64,000 bases of DNA from JAVBSC01 sp031547305 (GTDB taxonomy: Bacteria; Desulfobacterota; Desulfovibrionia; Desulfovibrionales; Desulfovibrionaceae). Numbering within the stretch: the first letter of the stretch is position 1; the number at the start of each line of letters is the position of its first letter. Below, piece by piece: positions 1 to 8,661 of the stretch. Under the pieces are notes generated by a model, which saw only the letters and a program-made list of their open reading frames with translations, was not told the origin of the DNA and made no database searches. The stretch spans positions 1 to 64,000 of the forward strand of contig JAVBSC010000019.1 in the NCBI GenBank assembly GCA_031547305.1. The letters run 5' to 3'. The position numbers were made by a program, and so were the translations under genes.

Positions 1-48
1 GGAAAAAGAGAGACAAGTCAGATTTTACCGTGTTCTCCGCCTTATTCG

Positions 49-61
49 CGCCACTGTGGCG
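49..61. promoter_or_regulatory. Short perfect inverted repeat upstream of the TRAP permease
   Basis: CGCCAC-T-GTGGCG is a perfect 6-bp inverted repeat with a one-base centre, 33 bases before the TRAP permease start. It could be an operator half-site pair or a small hairpin. Nothing else in the first 94 bases identifies a promoter with confidence, and the upstream sequence is cut off. Confidence 0.25.
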
Positions 62-94
62 TTAATTTGCTCTAACATGCTCTTGGAGGAACGA

Positions 95-2047
95 ATGACG
101 GAAGCGGCTGAGAAGTATTCTCCAAAAACACCTTGGGCGGAGCGGCCGCTTCGCACCAAACTGGCTTTCGCGGTTGGGGCGGGGTGGACAATCTATCTGC
201 TTCTGAATATCTGCAAAATTTTGTTTTACCTGGGTATTACCGTTTGTCCCCTGACGCACCGGGCCATTTGCGCCGGGGCGATTATCGCCTTTGCGCTCCT
301 TACCGTGCCGGGCCGCCGGGGCGACATGAGCCGGATACGCCTTTACGAATGTTTTTTGCTTGCCATGACGCTGATCGGGTGCGGCTATGTGGCTGTCTAT
401 TCGCCGGAATTCGTTCTGAAATGGGGCGACGCCTCCGGATTGGAACTGGCCATAGCGGCCGGGTTCGCCCTGGCCCTGGTGGAAGCCGTGCGGCGCACGG
501 CGGGCGGCGCGCCCGCCGTTCTGGCCATAGCGGCCTTTTTGTATTTTATATTCAGCGACTATTTCCCCGGCTTTCTTATGAGCACCGGGTTTTCCCTGCC
601 CAGGGCAACAGGCTGGATGTACCTGAGCGGCGAAGGCATTTGGGGGCCAGTGCTGGGCGTGGTCTGCACAACCGTGCCGGGGTTCATTCTTTTCGGCTCC
701 GTGCTTAACGCCACGGGGGCCAGCAAGTTTTTCAGCGATCTGGCTCTGGCCTGCATGGGCGGCACCCGGGGCGGTCCGGCCAAAACCGCCGTTCTTTCCA
801 GCATGCTCTTCGGCTCGCTGTCCGGCTCCGTGGCGGCCAACGTGGCCACCACCGGCCAGATCACCATACCCATGATGATGCGCAACGGCTTCAGCGCCCC
901 GCTGGCCGGGGCCGTGGAATCCGTGGCCTCCACCGGAGGAATGTTCACCCCGCCGGTCATGGGCGCCACGGCCTTTCTCATCGCCGAATTTTTGGGCGTG
1001 CCGTACTGGACTGTTTGCGCGGGCGCCTTTTTGCCGGCCGTGCTCTTTTACATGACCCTGCTGTTTCAGGTGGATATAGAGGCCGTGCGCGTGGGCTCCT
1101 GGGGCCTGCCCAAGGGTTCCCTGCCGCGAATCGGCGCGGTGATGAAAGACGGCTGGTATTACCTGTTGCCCTTTGCCGTGCTTATGGTTTTCATGGGCGT
1201 TTTCAACTATTCCGCTGAAACCAGCATTTTATATACCCTGCTGGCGTTGGTGATCTGCACTTCCATCCGGAAGGAAAGCCGCCTCAATCTCAAGCGCGCG
1301 CTGCTGGTTCTGGAGGACACGGCGCGGGGCATGTCCGCGATTATCCCCATCTGCGCCATCATCGGCGTGGTGGTGGCCGCGCTCACCGTGACCGGGGCCG
1401 GGGCCAACCTGTCGGCCGAACTTTCCGACTTCGCGCATTCCAGCACCGCGCTCATGCTGCTTATGGCCGCCGTGGCTTCTTTTGTGCTGGGCATGGGCAT
1501 GCCGGCTCTGCCATGTTATCTGCTCACGGTCACGCTGCTCGCTCCGGGACTTATTGACGGCGGCATCCACCCGCTGGCCGCCCACATGTTCCTGTTCTTC
1601 TACGGCTGCCTGTCCTTCATCACTCCTCCGGTGGCTGTGGCCGCTTTTGTGGCCTGCGGCATAACCGGCGGCGATCCCATCCGCACCGGCGTTTTGTCCA
1701 TGCGGCTGGGCCTGGCCGGCTACCTGGTGCCCTGGGCTTTTGTGGCCGCTCCCTCCCTGCTGTGGACAGGACCGCTGCACCAGATTCTGATTTCCTTCGC
1801 CTTTGCCGCCGTGGGGCTTATAACCATCTCCAGCGGCGTGTCCGGCTATTTTCGCGGCCATCTTTCCTGGACCTGCCGCATTGTGGCCGTGCTGATAGGC
1901 CTGACGCTGTTCATTCCCATGTCTTTGGCGGTGGATTCGGCTTTATTGGCTTTGAACCTGGCCTTCGGCCTCTGGCTTTACAAGGCGCAGGGCCGAAAAA
2001 CTCCGGCGGGCCGCGATTCCGCGCCGCTGGCTCAAACAATCAAATAA
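95..2047 (+). CDS. TRAP transporter fused permease (4TM/12TM, TAXI type)
   Basis: Inner-membrane permease that, with a periplasmic TAXI receptor, imports an organic acid using an ion gradient. The protein is hydrophobic throughout, about 650 residues. The N-terminal part matches the DctQ-like four-helix segment and the rest the DctM-like segment, as in TRAP 4TM/12TM fusions. Family-typical Gly/Pro-rich stretches are visible (GSLSGSVAANVATTGQ, ASTGGMFTPPVMG, GMGMPALPCYLL, FITPPVAVAAFVA). ATG at 95 is chosen because GGAGGA lies four bases upstream; an in-frame GTG at 56 has no comparable site. The receptor gene follows 19 bases downstream, so the two form one unit. Substrate cannot be read from the sequence; characterised TAXI systems mostly carry dicarboxylates or glutamate-like acids. 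Confidence 0.93.
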   Translation: MTEAAEKYSPKTPWAERPLRTKLAFAVGAGWTIYLLLNICKILFYLGITVCPLTHRAICAGAIIAFALLTVPGRRGDMSRIRLYECFLLAMTLIGCGYVAVYSPEFVLKWGDASGLELAIAAGFALALVEAVRRTAGGAPAVLAIAAFLYFIFSDYFPGFLMSTGFSLPRATGWMYLSGEGIWGPVLGVVCTTVPGFILFGSVLNATGASKFFSDLALACMGGTRGGPAKTAVLSSMLFGSLSGSVAANVATTGQITIPMMMRNGFSAPLAGAVESVASTGGMFTPPVMGATAFLIAEFLGVPYWTVCAGAFLPAVLFYMTLLFQVDIEAVRVGSWGLPKGSLPRIGAVMKDGWYYLLPFAVLMVFMGVFNYSAETSILYTLLALVICTSIRKESRLNLKRALLVLEDTARGMSAIIPICAIIGVVVAALTVTGAGANLSAELSDFAHSSTALMLLMAAVASFVLGMGMPALPCYLLTVTLLAPGLIDGGIHPLAAHMFLFFYGCLSFITPPVAVAAFVACGITGGDPIRTGVLSMRLGLAGYLVPWAFVAAPSLLWTGPLHQILISFAFAAVGLITISSGVSGYFRGHLSWTCRIVAVLIGLTLFIPMSLAVDSALLALNLAFGLWLYKAQGRKTPAGRDSAPLAQTIK

Positions 2048-2066
2048 CAAATCGCAAGGAGTGCCC

Positions 2067-3104
2067 ATGAAAACCGGTTTTGCCAAATTGAGCCTCTCTC
2101 TCCTGTTAAGCGCGATTTTTCTGGCGATTTCCATTCCCGGCGCGCACGCCGCGGAAATCCAGTGGCCCAAGCGGCTCGTTTTATCCACGCCGACTTCCGG
2201 CACGGCGCTGCATTCCATTGCCACGGCCATTGCCAAAACCATTGAACGGCACACGCCGATTCAGCGCGTCATCGTGCAGCCTGTGGGCGGGCCGCTGGTC
2301 TGGGCGCCCATGATGAAAAAAGGCGAGCTGGATATGGCCATCCACAGCGGGCCGGACACGCTTTCCGTAATGCGCGGGGAAGGGGCCTACAAGGAGCTGG
2401 GAACCATGCCGTTCATCCGCACCCTGGTTCCGGGCACGGAATATTCGCTGCTTTTTTGCTCCATTCCGCGTTCCGGCCTGAAGAAACTAAGCGATCTTAA
2501 GGACAAGACCGCGTACACCTCCCTGCCGGGAAACCCGATGTTCCAGCCGGTGCTGGAGGCCATGCTTTTTTCCGCCGGAATGACGGAAAAGGATCTGCGC
2601 AAAACCATGCCCATGCCCTCGCAGGCTCAGGCGGTCACAGACCTTATCGAAGGCCGGGTGGACGCGGCCCTTTTGCCGGTCGTGCCCGCCTCGGTTATGG
2701 AAGTGAACCAGGCCGCCGGAGAATGCGTGTTTATTACTCCTGACGACAGTCAGGCCAAGGTCTGCCTGGAAAAGCTGCCCAGAGGATTTTTCCTGCGCAA
2801 TATACCGGCTGATTCCGAGGAACTGCGCAACAAGAGCGCGATTCCCAACGCCCCGACCTTCCGCAACGCGCTTTACGCCAGGGCCGATATGGACCCGCGG
2901 GTGGCGCAGGCCGTGGTAAAGGCCATTTTAGACAACAGAAAGGAATGGGAAAGCGTCAGCCCGCTGGCCAGGCCCTGGGGCACGATTTACGAAGCCGCGC
3001 CCCCGTACCACGAAGGCGCCATACTTTATTACAAGGAAGCCGGACTCTGGAGCGATAAAGTCGATGCCGCCAACAAGGAAAACCTGGCTTTGACCGGGAA
3101 GTGA
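2067..3104 (+). CDS. TAXI family TRAP transporter solute-binding receptor
   Basis: Periplasmic receptor that captures the substrate for the preceding fused permease. The N-terminus is a clear Sec signal peptide (Lys at 2, a Leu/Ile-rich core, then Ala-His-Ala before the mature AEIQWPKRL). The mature part has TAXI-type features: TPTSGTALHSIATAIAKTIE near the N-terminus, then a conserved segment describing the ligand lobe (GELDMAIHSG). ATG at 2067 follows AAGGAG at 2056-2061 with good spacing; GTG at 2061 is inside that site. Length of about 345 residues is normal for the family. Confidence 0.92.
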   Translation: MKTGFAKLSLSLLLSAIFLAISIPGAHAAEIQWPKRLVLSTPTSGTALHSIATAIAKTIERHTPIQRVIVQPVGGPLVWAPMMKKGELDMAIHSGPDTLSVMRGEGAYKELGTMPFIRTLVPGTEYSLLFCSIPRSGLKKLSDLKDKTAYTSLPGNPMFQPVLEAMLFSAGMTEKDLRKTMPMPSQAQAVTDLIEGRVDAALLPVVPASVMEVNQAAGECVFITPDDSQAKVCLEKLPRGFFLRNIPADSEELRNKSAIPNAPTFRNALYARADMDPRVAQAVVKAILDNRKEWESVSPLARPWGTIYEAAPPYHEGAILYYKEAGLWSDKVDAANKENLALTGK

Positions 3105-3113
3105 TGATGGAGA

Positions 3114-3163
3114 TTGGTGGCGGGACCACAAGGGTGGGGACCCCCTTAAAATCCCGCCACCAA
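3114..3163. repeat. 12-bp perfect inverted repeat after the TAXI gene
   Basis: TTGGTGGCGGGA (3114-3125) and its exact complement (3152-3163) flank a 26-base loop rich in G and C runs. It begins nine bases after the TAXI stop codon. There is no T-tract on either side, so it is more likely a transcript-stabilising hairpin or REP-like repeat than a simple intrinsic terminator. Confidence 0.6.
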
Positions 3164-3246
3164 ACCCCCACCCCCTTATCCGCGTTATGTGATTTAGTTA
3201 TTTGTCGGCTATGTATTCACCCTCTCGATCATTACCCTGGAAGGGT

Positions 3247-4476
3247 TCAGGAGGGGAGGGGGCTTGGGAGGGGAACATCAATGGCGCGAGCCCTTGCGGT
3301 TCCCCTCCCAAGCATTCCCTTCACAAACTCCCCCTTGAATACGCCGGCTTCGGCGCAGTCATCCAGAAAATTCGCGCCGCAGACTTTGCCGTCTTTGTAA
3401 AGGATTTGGGAGAGGGCGCCGCCGGAGCGGGTGGTCCGGCATTCGTCGGCGTTGGCGGCGTCGCCGATGCCCACAAAGTGCATGCCCATGAAATGGGTGA
3501 TGTTGTGCGGAACTTCGCCGGCGTATTCGCGAAATTCTCCGGCCATGTTGCACCCGGCGGCAAACCCCTGGTTGCGGGCGCTGGCCCACAGTCCGATGAT
3601 TTGCCGCCGGCCGCTCTGGATATTCAGGCCCTGGGCCGCGTCTCCGGCGGCGTAGATGCCGGGCGCGTTGCTTTCCAGGCGGGCGTTCACCAGCACCCCC
3701 TGGCGGATGTCGATTTCCGAGCGGTCCACAAAAGACAGGTTTGGGCGCACGCCAATGGCCAGAAGGACCAGATCGGCCGGTAGAGGCTCCGGGTTGTTTT
3801 TAAAGTGGGCCAAAAGGCCCTGTCCGGCGTCTTCCAGGCGCTCCAGACCGGCGGAGAATTGGAGCTTTACGCCCATGGCGGCGAGGCGCCGCTCGATCAG
3901 GCGCGAGCAGTCCGGGTGCGCGGCCAGGGGGAAGACGCGCTCCGCCATGTCCGCCAGGGTGACTTCCAGGCCGGCCTTCCAGAACATTTCCACCAGCTTG
4001 ATGCCGACCATGGACGCGCCCACCACCAGGGCGCGCTTCGGCTTTTTATCCAGAGCGGCCTTAAGTCTGACGGCGTCTTCCACAGTGCGCATGACCAGCA
4101 CGCGTGGGGAATCCGCGCCGGGAATGGGCGGCACAATGGCGGACGCGCCGCTGGCGATCAGGCATTTGTCAAAGGCGTGGGTCCGGCCGTCGGCCGTGGT
4201 CAGGCTGCGGTTTTTGACGGACAGAGCGGACACGGGGGAATCCTGGTGCAGGGTCGCCTGGTGTTTGGCGAAGATTGCGTTGGAATCGCCATAGGGGAAG
4301 AGCAGGGGCCAGGGGATTTTGCCAGAGGCGTAATAGGTGGTGAGCATGGGGTTGTACGGCGGCAGACTGCCGGCCGCGAACACGTCAATGCCGCCGTCAT
4401 AGCCGCTTTTACGCAGGCCTCGGCAGGCTTCCACCGCGGCCGCGCCGTTGCCGATGATCGCGTGGCGGGCGGACAT
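3247..4476 (-). CDS. FAD-dependent NAD(P)H oxidoreductase (NirB/rubredoxin-reductase type)
   Basis: Cytoplasmic pyridine-nucleotide-disulphide oxidoreductase-fold flavoprotein. The FAD dinucleotide motif IGNGAAAVEACRGLR is at the N-terminus, an NAD-binding motif VVGASMVGIKLVE is near residue 155, and IYAAGDAA near residue 280 is the second FAD motif. It resembles the reductase module of NADH-dependent nitrite reductase and rubredoxin reductases. It probably passes electrons between NAD(P)H and the adjacent ferredoxin and Mo/W protein; the direction is inferred. The start is ATG at 4476, overlapping the ferredoxin stop as ATGA. The final residues (from about GMLGRGTARA) are encoded by an inverted repeat and look like an accidental extension rather than conserved sequence. 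Confidence 0.85.
   Translation of the reverse strand: MSARHAIIGNGAAAVEACRGLRKSGYDGGIDVFAAGSLPPYNPMLTTYYASGKIPWPLLFPYGDSNAIFAKHQATLHQDSPVSALSVKNRSLTTADGRTHAFDKCLIASGASAIVPPIPGADSPRVLVMRTVEDAVRLKAALDKKPKRALVVGASMVGIKLVEMFWKAGLEVTLADMAERVFPLAAHPDCSRLIERRLAAMGVKLQFSAGLERLEDAGQGLLAHFKNNPEPLPADLVLLAIGVRPNLSFVDRSEIDIRQGVLVNARLESNAPGIYAAGDAAQGLNIQSGRRQIIGLWASARNQGFAAGCNMAGEFREYAGEVPHNITHFMGMHFVGIGDAANADECRTTRSGGALSQILYKDGKVCGANFLDDCAEAGVFKGEFVKGMLGRGTARARAIDVPLPSPLPS
3262..3313. repeat. 15-bp perfect inverted repeat inside the 3' end of the FAD reductase gene
   Basis: GCTTGGGAGGGGAAC (3262-3276) and its exact complement (3299-3313) enclose a 22-base loop. The repeat lies within the last codons of the FAD reductase and would also form a hairpin at the end of that transcript. 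A second, unrelated inverted repeat lies about 150 bases away near the end of the converging TAXI gene. Confidence 0.65.
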
Positions 4477-4994
4477 CAGCCGCTCGCAGGGCCGCAACCG
4501 GCCGCCATACTGTCAATCCAGCGCCGCTCCTTGTCGTTTTGCGCCTGGTTGGGGTTTTCCCAGCGCAGGGCGCCAAAGGGGCAGGCCTTCACGCAGGCCT
4601 GCTTGAGCCCGGCCTTCAAGCGTTCGGAGCACAAGTCGCACTTGCGCATCAGATCCTCCGCGTCATAGCGCGGCACGCCAAATGGGCAGGCCAGGGCGCA
4701 ACTGTGGCAGCCGATGCAGCGGTCCCTGTCCACCAGCACCGCTCCGGTGGGCTCGTCGCGGTAAATGGCCCCGGTGGGGCAGCCGGTCAGGCAGGGGCTG
4801 TCCTCGCAGTGCCGGCAGCCCAGGGACAAATACCGGATGATCGGGCCGGAAGGCCCCTCGCTTTCCGCCTGGTAGACGCGCCGGAAGGCCGGCAGGCCCT
4901 GTTCCGGAAAAAGATCGTTCTGGTCCTGGCAGGCCACCACACAGGCTCCGCAGCCGACGCAACGGCTTATGTCCAGCGATAAGGTCTTGTCCAT
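4476..4994 (-). CDS. 4Fe-4S dicluster-type ferredoxin subunit (DmsB/NrfC family)
   Basis: Electron-transfer subunit predicted to hold four 4Fe-4S clusters. Four Cys groups are visible in order: CVGCGACVVAC, CRHCEDSPCLTGCP, CIGCHSCALACP and CDLCSERLKAGLKQACVKACP. Their order and spacing match DmsB/PsrB/NrfC-type proteins that partner molybdopterin oxidoreductases. There is no signal peptide or membrane segment, so it should work in the cytoplasm with the gene on either side. ATG at 4994 overlaps the upstream oxidoreductase stop as ATGA, and its own stop overlaps the next start the same way. Length of 172 residues is usual. Confidence 0.93.
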   Translation of the reverse strand: MDKTLSLDISRCVGCGACVVACQDQNDLFPEQGLPAFRRVYQAESEGPSGPIIRYLSLGCRHCEDSPCLTGCPTGAIYRDEPTGAVLVDRDRCIGCHSCALACPFGVPRYDAEDLMRKCDLCSERLKAGLKQACVKACPFGALRWENPNQAQNDKERRWIDSMAAGCGPASG

Positions 4995-7156
4995 CAGCGC
5001 GCGCCTCCGTCGACGGTTTTTTCCAGCTTGCAGAGCAAGGATTTATAGCCCGGGAAGCCGGAAATCGGGTCCAGGTAGTCCCATTCCAGCAGGGAATTCA
5101 CGTCCGCCCCGCCAAAACCGTGGTACATGTGGACCACGCCGGGCAGGACCATGCGGGTCAGGTTGGCCTTGACGCTGATGGCCCCGAAGGGCGTGGACAG
5201 GCGCAGGGAGTCGCCGGCTTGGATGCCCAGCCCGGCCGCGTCGTCCGGGTGGATGTCCGCCGCCGGGTGATCCGGGCGCAGGCCCCTGGTCCAGGACAGA
5301 TGGTAGGTTCTGGAATGCACGAACATGGGCAGGCGCGAGCCGGTGTTCAGGGTAAAGGGGTATTCGCGCGCCAGGTCCGGGGCGCTTTCCCGGCTGTAAC
5401 GGGGCGGGGCGTACACCGGCAGGGATTCCAGGCCGGGCTTTTCGCCGTATTTTTCCAGCACTTTGGACTTGAACTCGATTTTGCCGCTGGGGGTTTTGGC
5501 GCCGTTCCGGTACTTGCGCTCCGGCACGGCCGGGCGGTTCTTTATCGGCAGGCCGTCCGGGTGCTTCTTCAGTTCCGCGACCGTAAGGCCGGAAGGCTCC
5601 AGAATCCAGTCAAGACTGGCCTCGTAGCCTTTGGCGAACAGGTCGTCGGCCGGGCAGAGACGCCTGGCCAGGGCGTAGATGACATCCACGTCGGAGCGGG
5701 ATTCGTAAAGCGGCGGAATGACCGGCTGGCTGAGCAAGGCGTGGCCGGAGCCGTAAGCGCGCAGTTCGGAGCGCTCCAGCGAGGTGCAGACCGGCAGGAC
5801 GATGTCCGCCAGGCGGCAGGTGTCGGTCATGAAGATATCGGTGTTGACGATGAAATCCAGGTGTTCCAGGCTCTTTTTAAATCCTTCGGAATCCGGCCAC
5901 ATGCGGTGGTTCATGCCAAAGCCGAGCAACACCTTTAACGGGTAAGGCCTGCCCGTGCGCAGCTGTTCCGGCAGGAACATGGCCTGGGCTTCGCCGCCGG
6001 CGGTTTCCATCCAGACCGGGAAGCGCTCCGCGCCGATGCGCGGTGCCAGCTTGTCCAGGGGCGTGGGGTGCTTGAACTCCTCCTCGCGCGTCCGGAACCC
6101 GGCGGAAACATACAGCCAACTCGGCGGTTCCGCGAAGTTGCCGCCGCGCACGTCGTAGTTGCCGGTCAGGGCGGCCAGCATGAATACGGCCCGGTAGTTC
6201 TGCACCCCGTTGGTGTGGTGCACCACCGGCGAGGCGCTGGGCTGGATGCAGGCCCGGCCGGACGTGGCGAACAGGCGGGCCGCCTCCCGGATTTTCGCGG
6301 CGGGCACGCCGGTGAGCTCTTCGCCTTTTTCCGGGGAAAAATCTTTCACATAGTCGCGGTACTCGTCAAAGCCATAAGAATAATGGGCGATGAAATCCGC
6401 GTCGTGCAGGTTCTCCGAGATGATCACCTGCGCCATGGCCAGGGCCAGGGCGCCGTCCGTGCCGGGGCGCGGGCGCAGGTGGATGTGCGAGCGCTCCGTG
6501 GTGGGCGTGATGCGCGGGTCCACCACGATCATCTTCATGCCTCTGGCGAGTTTTTTGTCCACGGCCTGGGCTTTGCCGTGGCCGGAATAGTAGGGGTTGC
6601 AGCTCCAGACCAGGTAACAGTCCGTATTGCCCAGGTCCGGGCCGCCCGGCGCGCCGAAGACGAGTTTTTGAGCCATTCCCGTGGCCGTGCTGCAGGTGCT
6701 GGATTCCGTACAGTAGTTGGGGGAACCGAAGGCGCTGGCCAGGCGGCTTAAGTAGGGCCGGAAGTATTTGGTGTACCCGGCGTAAAAAATTACGGATTCC
6801 GGCCCGGATTGCGCCTTGGCGGCCAGGCACCTTTTAGCGGTTTCCTCCAGGGCCTCGTCCCAGGAAATGGCTTCAAACTGGCCGGAGCCGCGCGCCCCCA
6901 CGCGCCGCAAGGGGGTTTTGATGCGCTTTTCGCTGTACAAATACTGGCGGGTGGCCGCGCCTTTGGCGCAGAGCGCGCCGTTGTTAAATGGATGGGCGTC
7001 GCTGCCCTCCACCTTGATCACCCGGCCGTCCTTTACGTAAACATCCAGGCCGCACTGGGTCATGGGGTCGCAGATGGCGCAGATGGATTTTTTAATTTCA
7101 ATGCCGGTTTCCGGTCCAGGAATTTTCGCCTTGAGCAAAGCCTCGATTTTTTGCAT
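4994..7156 (-). CDS. Molybdopterin (Mo/W-bis-PGD) oxidoreductase, catalytic subunit
   Basis: Catalytic subunit of the DMSO-reductase superfamily. An N-terminal cluster-binding set is visible (Cys26, Cys29, Cys35, Cys63, spacing C-x2-C-x5-C-x27-C). Then follow the molybdopterin domain (SNPYYSG-like WSCNPYYSG, IVVDPRITPT) and a C-terminal molydopterin-dinucleotide-binding domain (TGSRLPMFVHSRTYH). Cys155 in ESSTCSTAT is a candidate metal ligand by position. No Tat signal is present, so the enzyme is cytoplasmic. At 720 residues it is close in size to acetylene hydratase, polysulfide reductase and catechol dehydroxylase relatives. The exact reaction cannot be assigned. ATG at 7156 has GGAGG upstream. 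It is first in an ATGA-coupled three-gene operon with the ferredoxin and FAD reductase. Confidence 0.9.
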   Translation of the reverse strand: MQKIEALLKAKIPGPETGIEIKKSICAICDPMTQCGLDVYVKDGRVIKVEGSDAHPFNNGALCAKGAATRQYLYSEKRIKTPLRRVGARGSGQFEAISWDEALEETAKRCLAAKAQSGPESVIFYAGYTKYFRPYLSRLASAFGSPNYCTESSTCSTATGMAQKLVFGAPGGPDLGNTDCYLVWSCNPYYSGHGKAQAVDKKLARGMKMIVVDPRITPTTERSHIHLRPRPGTDGALALAMAQVIISENLHDADFIAHYSYGFDEYRDYVKDFSPEKGEELTGVPAAKIREAARLFATSGRACIQPSASPVVHHTNGVQNYRAVFMLAALTGNYDVRGGNFAEPPSWLYVSAGFRTREEEFKHPTPLDKLAPRIGAERFPVWMETAGGEAQAMFLPEQLRTGRPYPLKVLLGFGMNHRMWPDSEGFKKSLEHLDFIVNTDIFMTDTCRLADIVLPVCTSLERSELRAYGSGHALLSQPVIPPLYESRSDVDVIYALARRLCPADDLFAKGYEASLDWILEPSGLTVAELKKHPDGLPIKNRPAVPERKYRNGAKTPSGKIEFKSKVLEKYGEKPGLESLPVYAPPRYSRESAPDLAREYPFTLNTGSRLPMFVHSRTYHLSWTRGLRPDHPAADIHPDDAAGLGIQAGDSLRLSTPFGAISVKANLTRMVLPGVVHMYHGFGGADVNSLLEWDYLDPISGFPGYKSLLCKLEKTVDGGAR

Positions 7157-7223
7157 GAAAAACCTCCACCGGCAGGATAAAGCGAATTGATTTTCTTTTT
7201 TTATTCCACCATATCATACATAT

Positions 7224-7272
7224 ATGCGTCAAGCCCGGAATATGAAAGCCGGAACGGATTACCCGCCCCGGC
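7224..7272 (-). terminator. Intrinsic terminator plus TTGACG element, copy 1
   Basis: Read on the minus strand, the RNA forms GCCGGGGCGG paired with CCGUUCCGGC (7263-7272 with 7248-7257, two G-U pairs), then a short U-rich stretch. It ends the transcript of the binding-protein gene that stops at 7297. TTGACG (7232 to 7227, minus strand) follows and could be the -35 of the oxidoreductase operon; I see no convincing -10. About 48 bases here match a second copy at 10287-10334. Confidence 0.6.
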
Positions 7273-7296
7273 CTCGCATTCTTGTCCCGCAACGGG

Positions 7297-8556
7297 CTAC
7301 TGGATGATTCCTTCGATCTTCGGTTGATATGAATCCAGGATTTGCTGGACCGGCTTGTCGGAAGTGATGACTTCCTGCATGGAGGTCATGATCAGCAGGG
7401 CCAGCTTCGCGTAGTTGGGGCCGAACGGCATGCCCAGGGTGTTGGGCACCGCGTACTTCATGGTGCCCTGGCGGCCCGGATCCGCAAAACTGCCTGGAGC
7501 CAGCTCCTGGTAGTTCTTCACCGGTGGCAGGAAGCCGGCCGGGTCCTGGTATTTGGTCAGGGCGGACTTGCTGGCGGTCAGATATTCCACAAATTTGGCC
7601 GCCGCTTCCTTGTGTTTTGTGCTCTTGAGCACCACCAGGGACTGGGCGTCCGGAGAGGAAGCGGACCTGCCTGAAGGGCCCATGGGGAAGGGCGCGGGAA
7701 TCCAGGTTTCCGCGTATTCCTGGTCGGTCATATCCTTTTTGAAGGCCTTCATCAGGCCGCGATGCTGGGCGTTGTCTATGGCGAAGAGCAGGCGGCCCTG
7801 GGCGGCCATGGGGCGGAACTCGCCAAAGCGCTTGCCGGGCAGGGTGTAGCCTTCCTTGACCATGCGGCGCATCCATTCCCCGAATTTGACCATGTTGGGG
7901 CTGTTCAGCTTGGAAACGTTGCCCTGAATGGGCAGGTATTCAAAACAGTTCATGAAGTTCCACTGGTGGTTGAAGCCCAGGGTGCGCACCGTGGTGTCCG
8001 ACTGGAAGCCGATGAGATCCTTGATTTCCGCTTTGCCCTTCTTCATCATGGCTTCCATTTCGTCCAGGGTCTTGGGCGGTTCTTTGTAGCCGAGCCGGTC
8101 CAGCAGCTTTTTGTTGTAGAAGAAGGTCATGGGGTTGGGCGAAAACACCACGCCGGAATGCTTGTCGCCCCATTTGCCGATGTCGAAAAACTGCGGCGGA
8201 AGATTATCCAGGAATTTCTGATCGTAAAGTTCCTCGGCGGAGTACAGGGCGCCCATTGTGTAAACCACCACGGCGTCGCCCACGTAAAGCTGGGCCACGT
8301 CCGGGGCGTTGCCGCCCATGATCATGACGATGAGCTGGCTGCGGATGTCGCCCACGCCGATGGGCATATTTTTGACTTTGATGCCGGGGTTTTCCTTTTC
8401 AAAGTCTTCCATGACCTTGTAAATGGACTTCATGGCGTCCTCGGTCGTGGAAAAGTTTAAAAAGCTGATTTCAACAGGCGCGTCCGCGGCCAGAGCCCGG
8501 GCGGATACGCCGCAGAACATGAACAAGGCCAGAACCAGAGAGAACATTTTGCGCAT
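7297..8556 (-). CDS. Extracellular solute-binding protein, family 1 (ABC type), orphan
   Basis: Periplasmic binding protein of the family used by ABC importers for sugars and related polar solutes. A Sec signal peptide is clear (MRKMFSLVLALFMFCG...ARALA before ADAPVEISFL). The mature protein shows the expected MEDFEKENPGIKVKN segment and a C-terminal lobe typical of family 1. ATG at 8556 is chosen because GGAG lies nine bases upstream and the signal peptide starts there; ATG at 8571 is an alternative. No family-1 permease or ATPase is in the window, so its partner must be elsewhere or it must serve another transporter. It sits downstream of the Thr-variant sulfatase-like gene. Confidence 0.88.
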   Translation of the reverse strand: MRKMFSLVLALFMFCGVSARALAADAPVEISFLNFSTTEDAMKSIYKVMEDFEKENPGIKVKNMPIGVGDIRSQLIVMIMGGNAPDVAQLYVGDAVVVYTMGALYSAEELYDQKFLDNLPPQFFDIGKWGDKHSGVVFSPNPMTFFYNKKLLDRLGYKEPPKTLDEMEAMMKKGKAEIKDLIGFQSDTTVRTLGFNHQWNFMNCFEYLPIQGNVSKLNSPNMVKFGEWMRRMVKEGYTLPGKRFGEFRPMAAQGRLLFAIDNAQHRGLMKAFKKDMTDQEYAETWIPAPFPMGPSGRSASSPDAQSLVVLKSTKHKEAAAKFVEYLTASKSALTKYQDPAGFLPPVKNYQELAPGSFADPGRQGTMKYAVPNTLGMPFGPNYAKLALLIMTSMQEVITSDKPVQQILDSYQPKIEGIIQ

Positions 8557-8661
8557 GATGCTTTGCTCCATTGTTAAAATAACCCTGTCGCCACGCCTTT
8601 TGGCCCCGCATTTATCTCCTTTGCCAGAGAACACGAGTTCATGCGTCCCTGAAAAAATCCT

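Noticed and set aside
4994..7156. Selenocysteine in the Mo/W oxidoreductase
   Set aside because: The reading frame has no in-frame TGA; the candidate ligand is Cys155.
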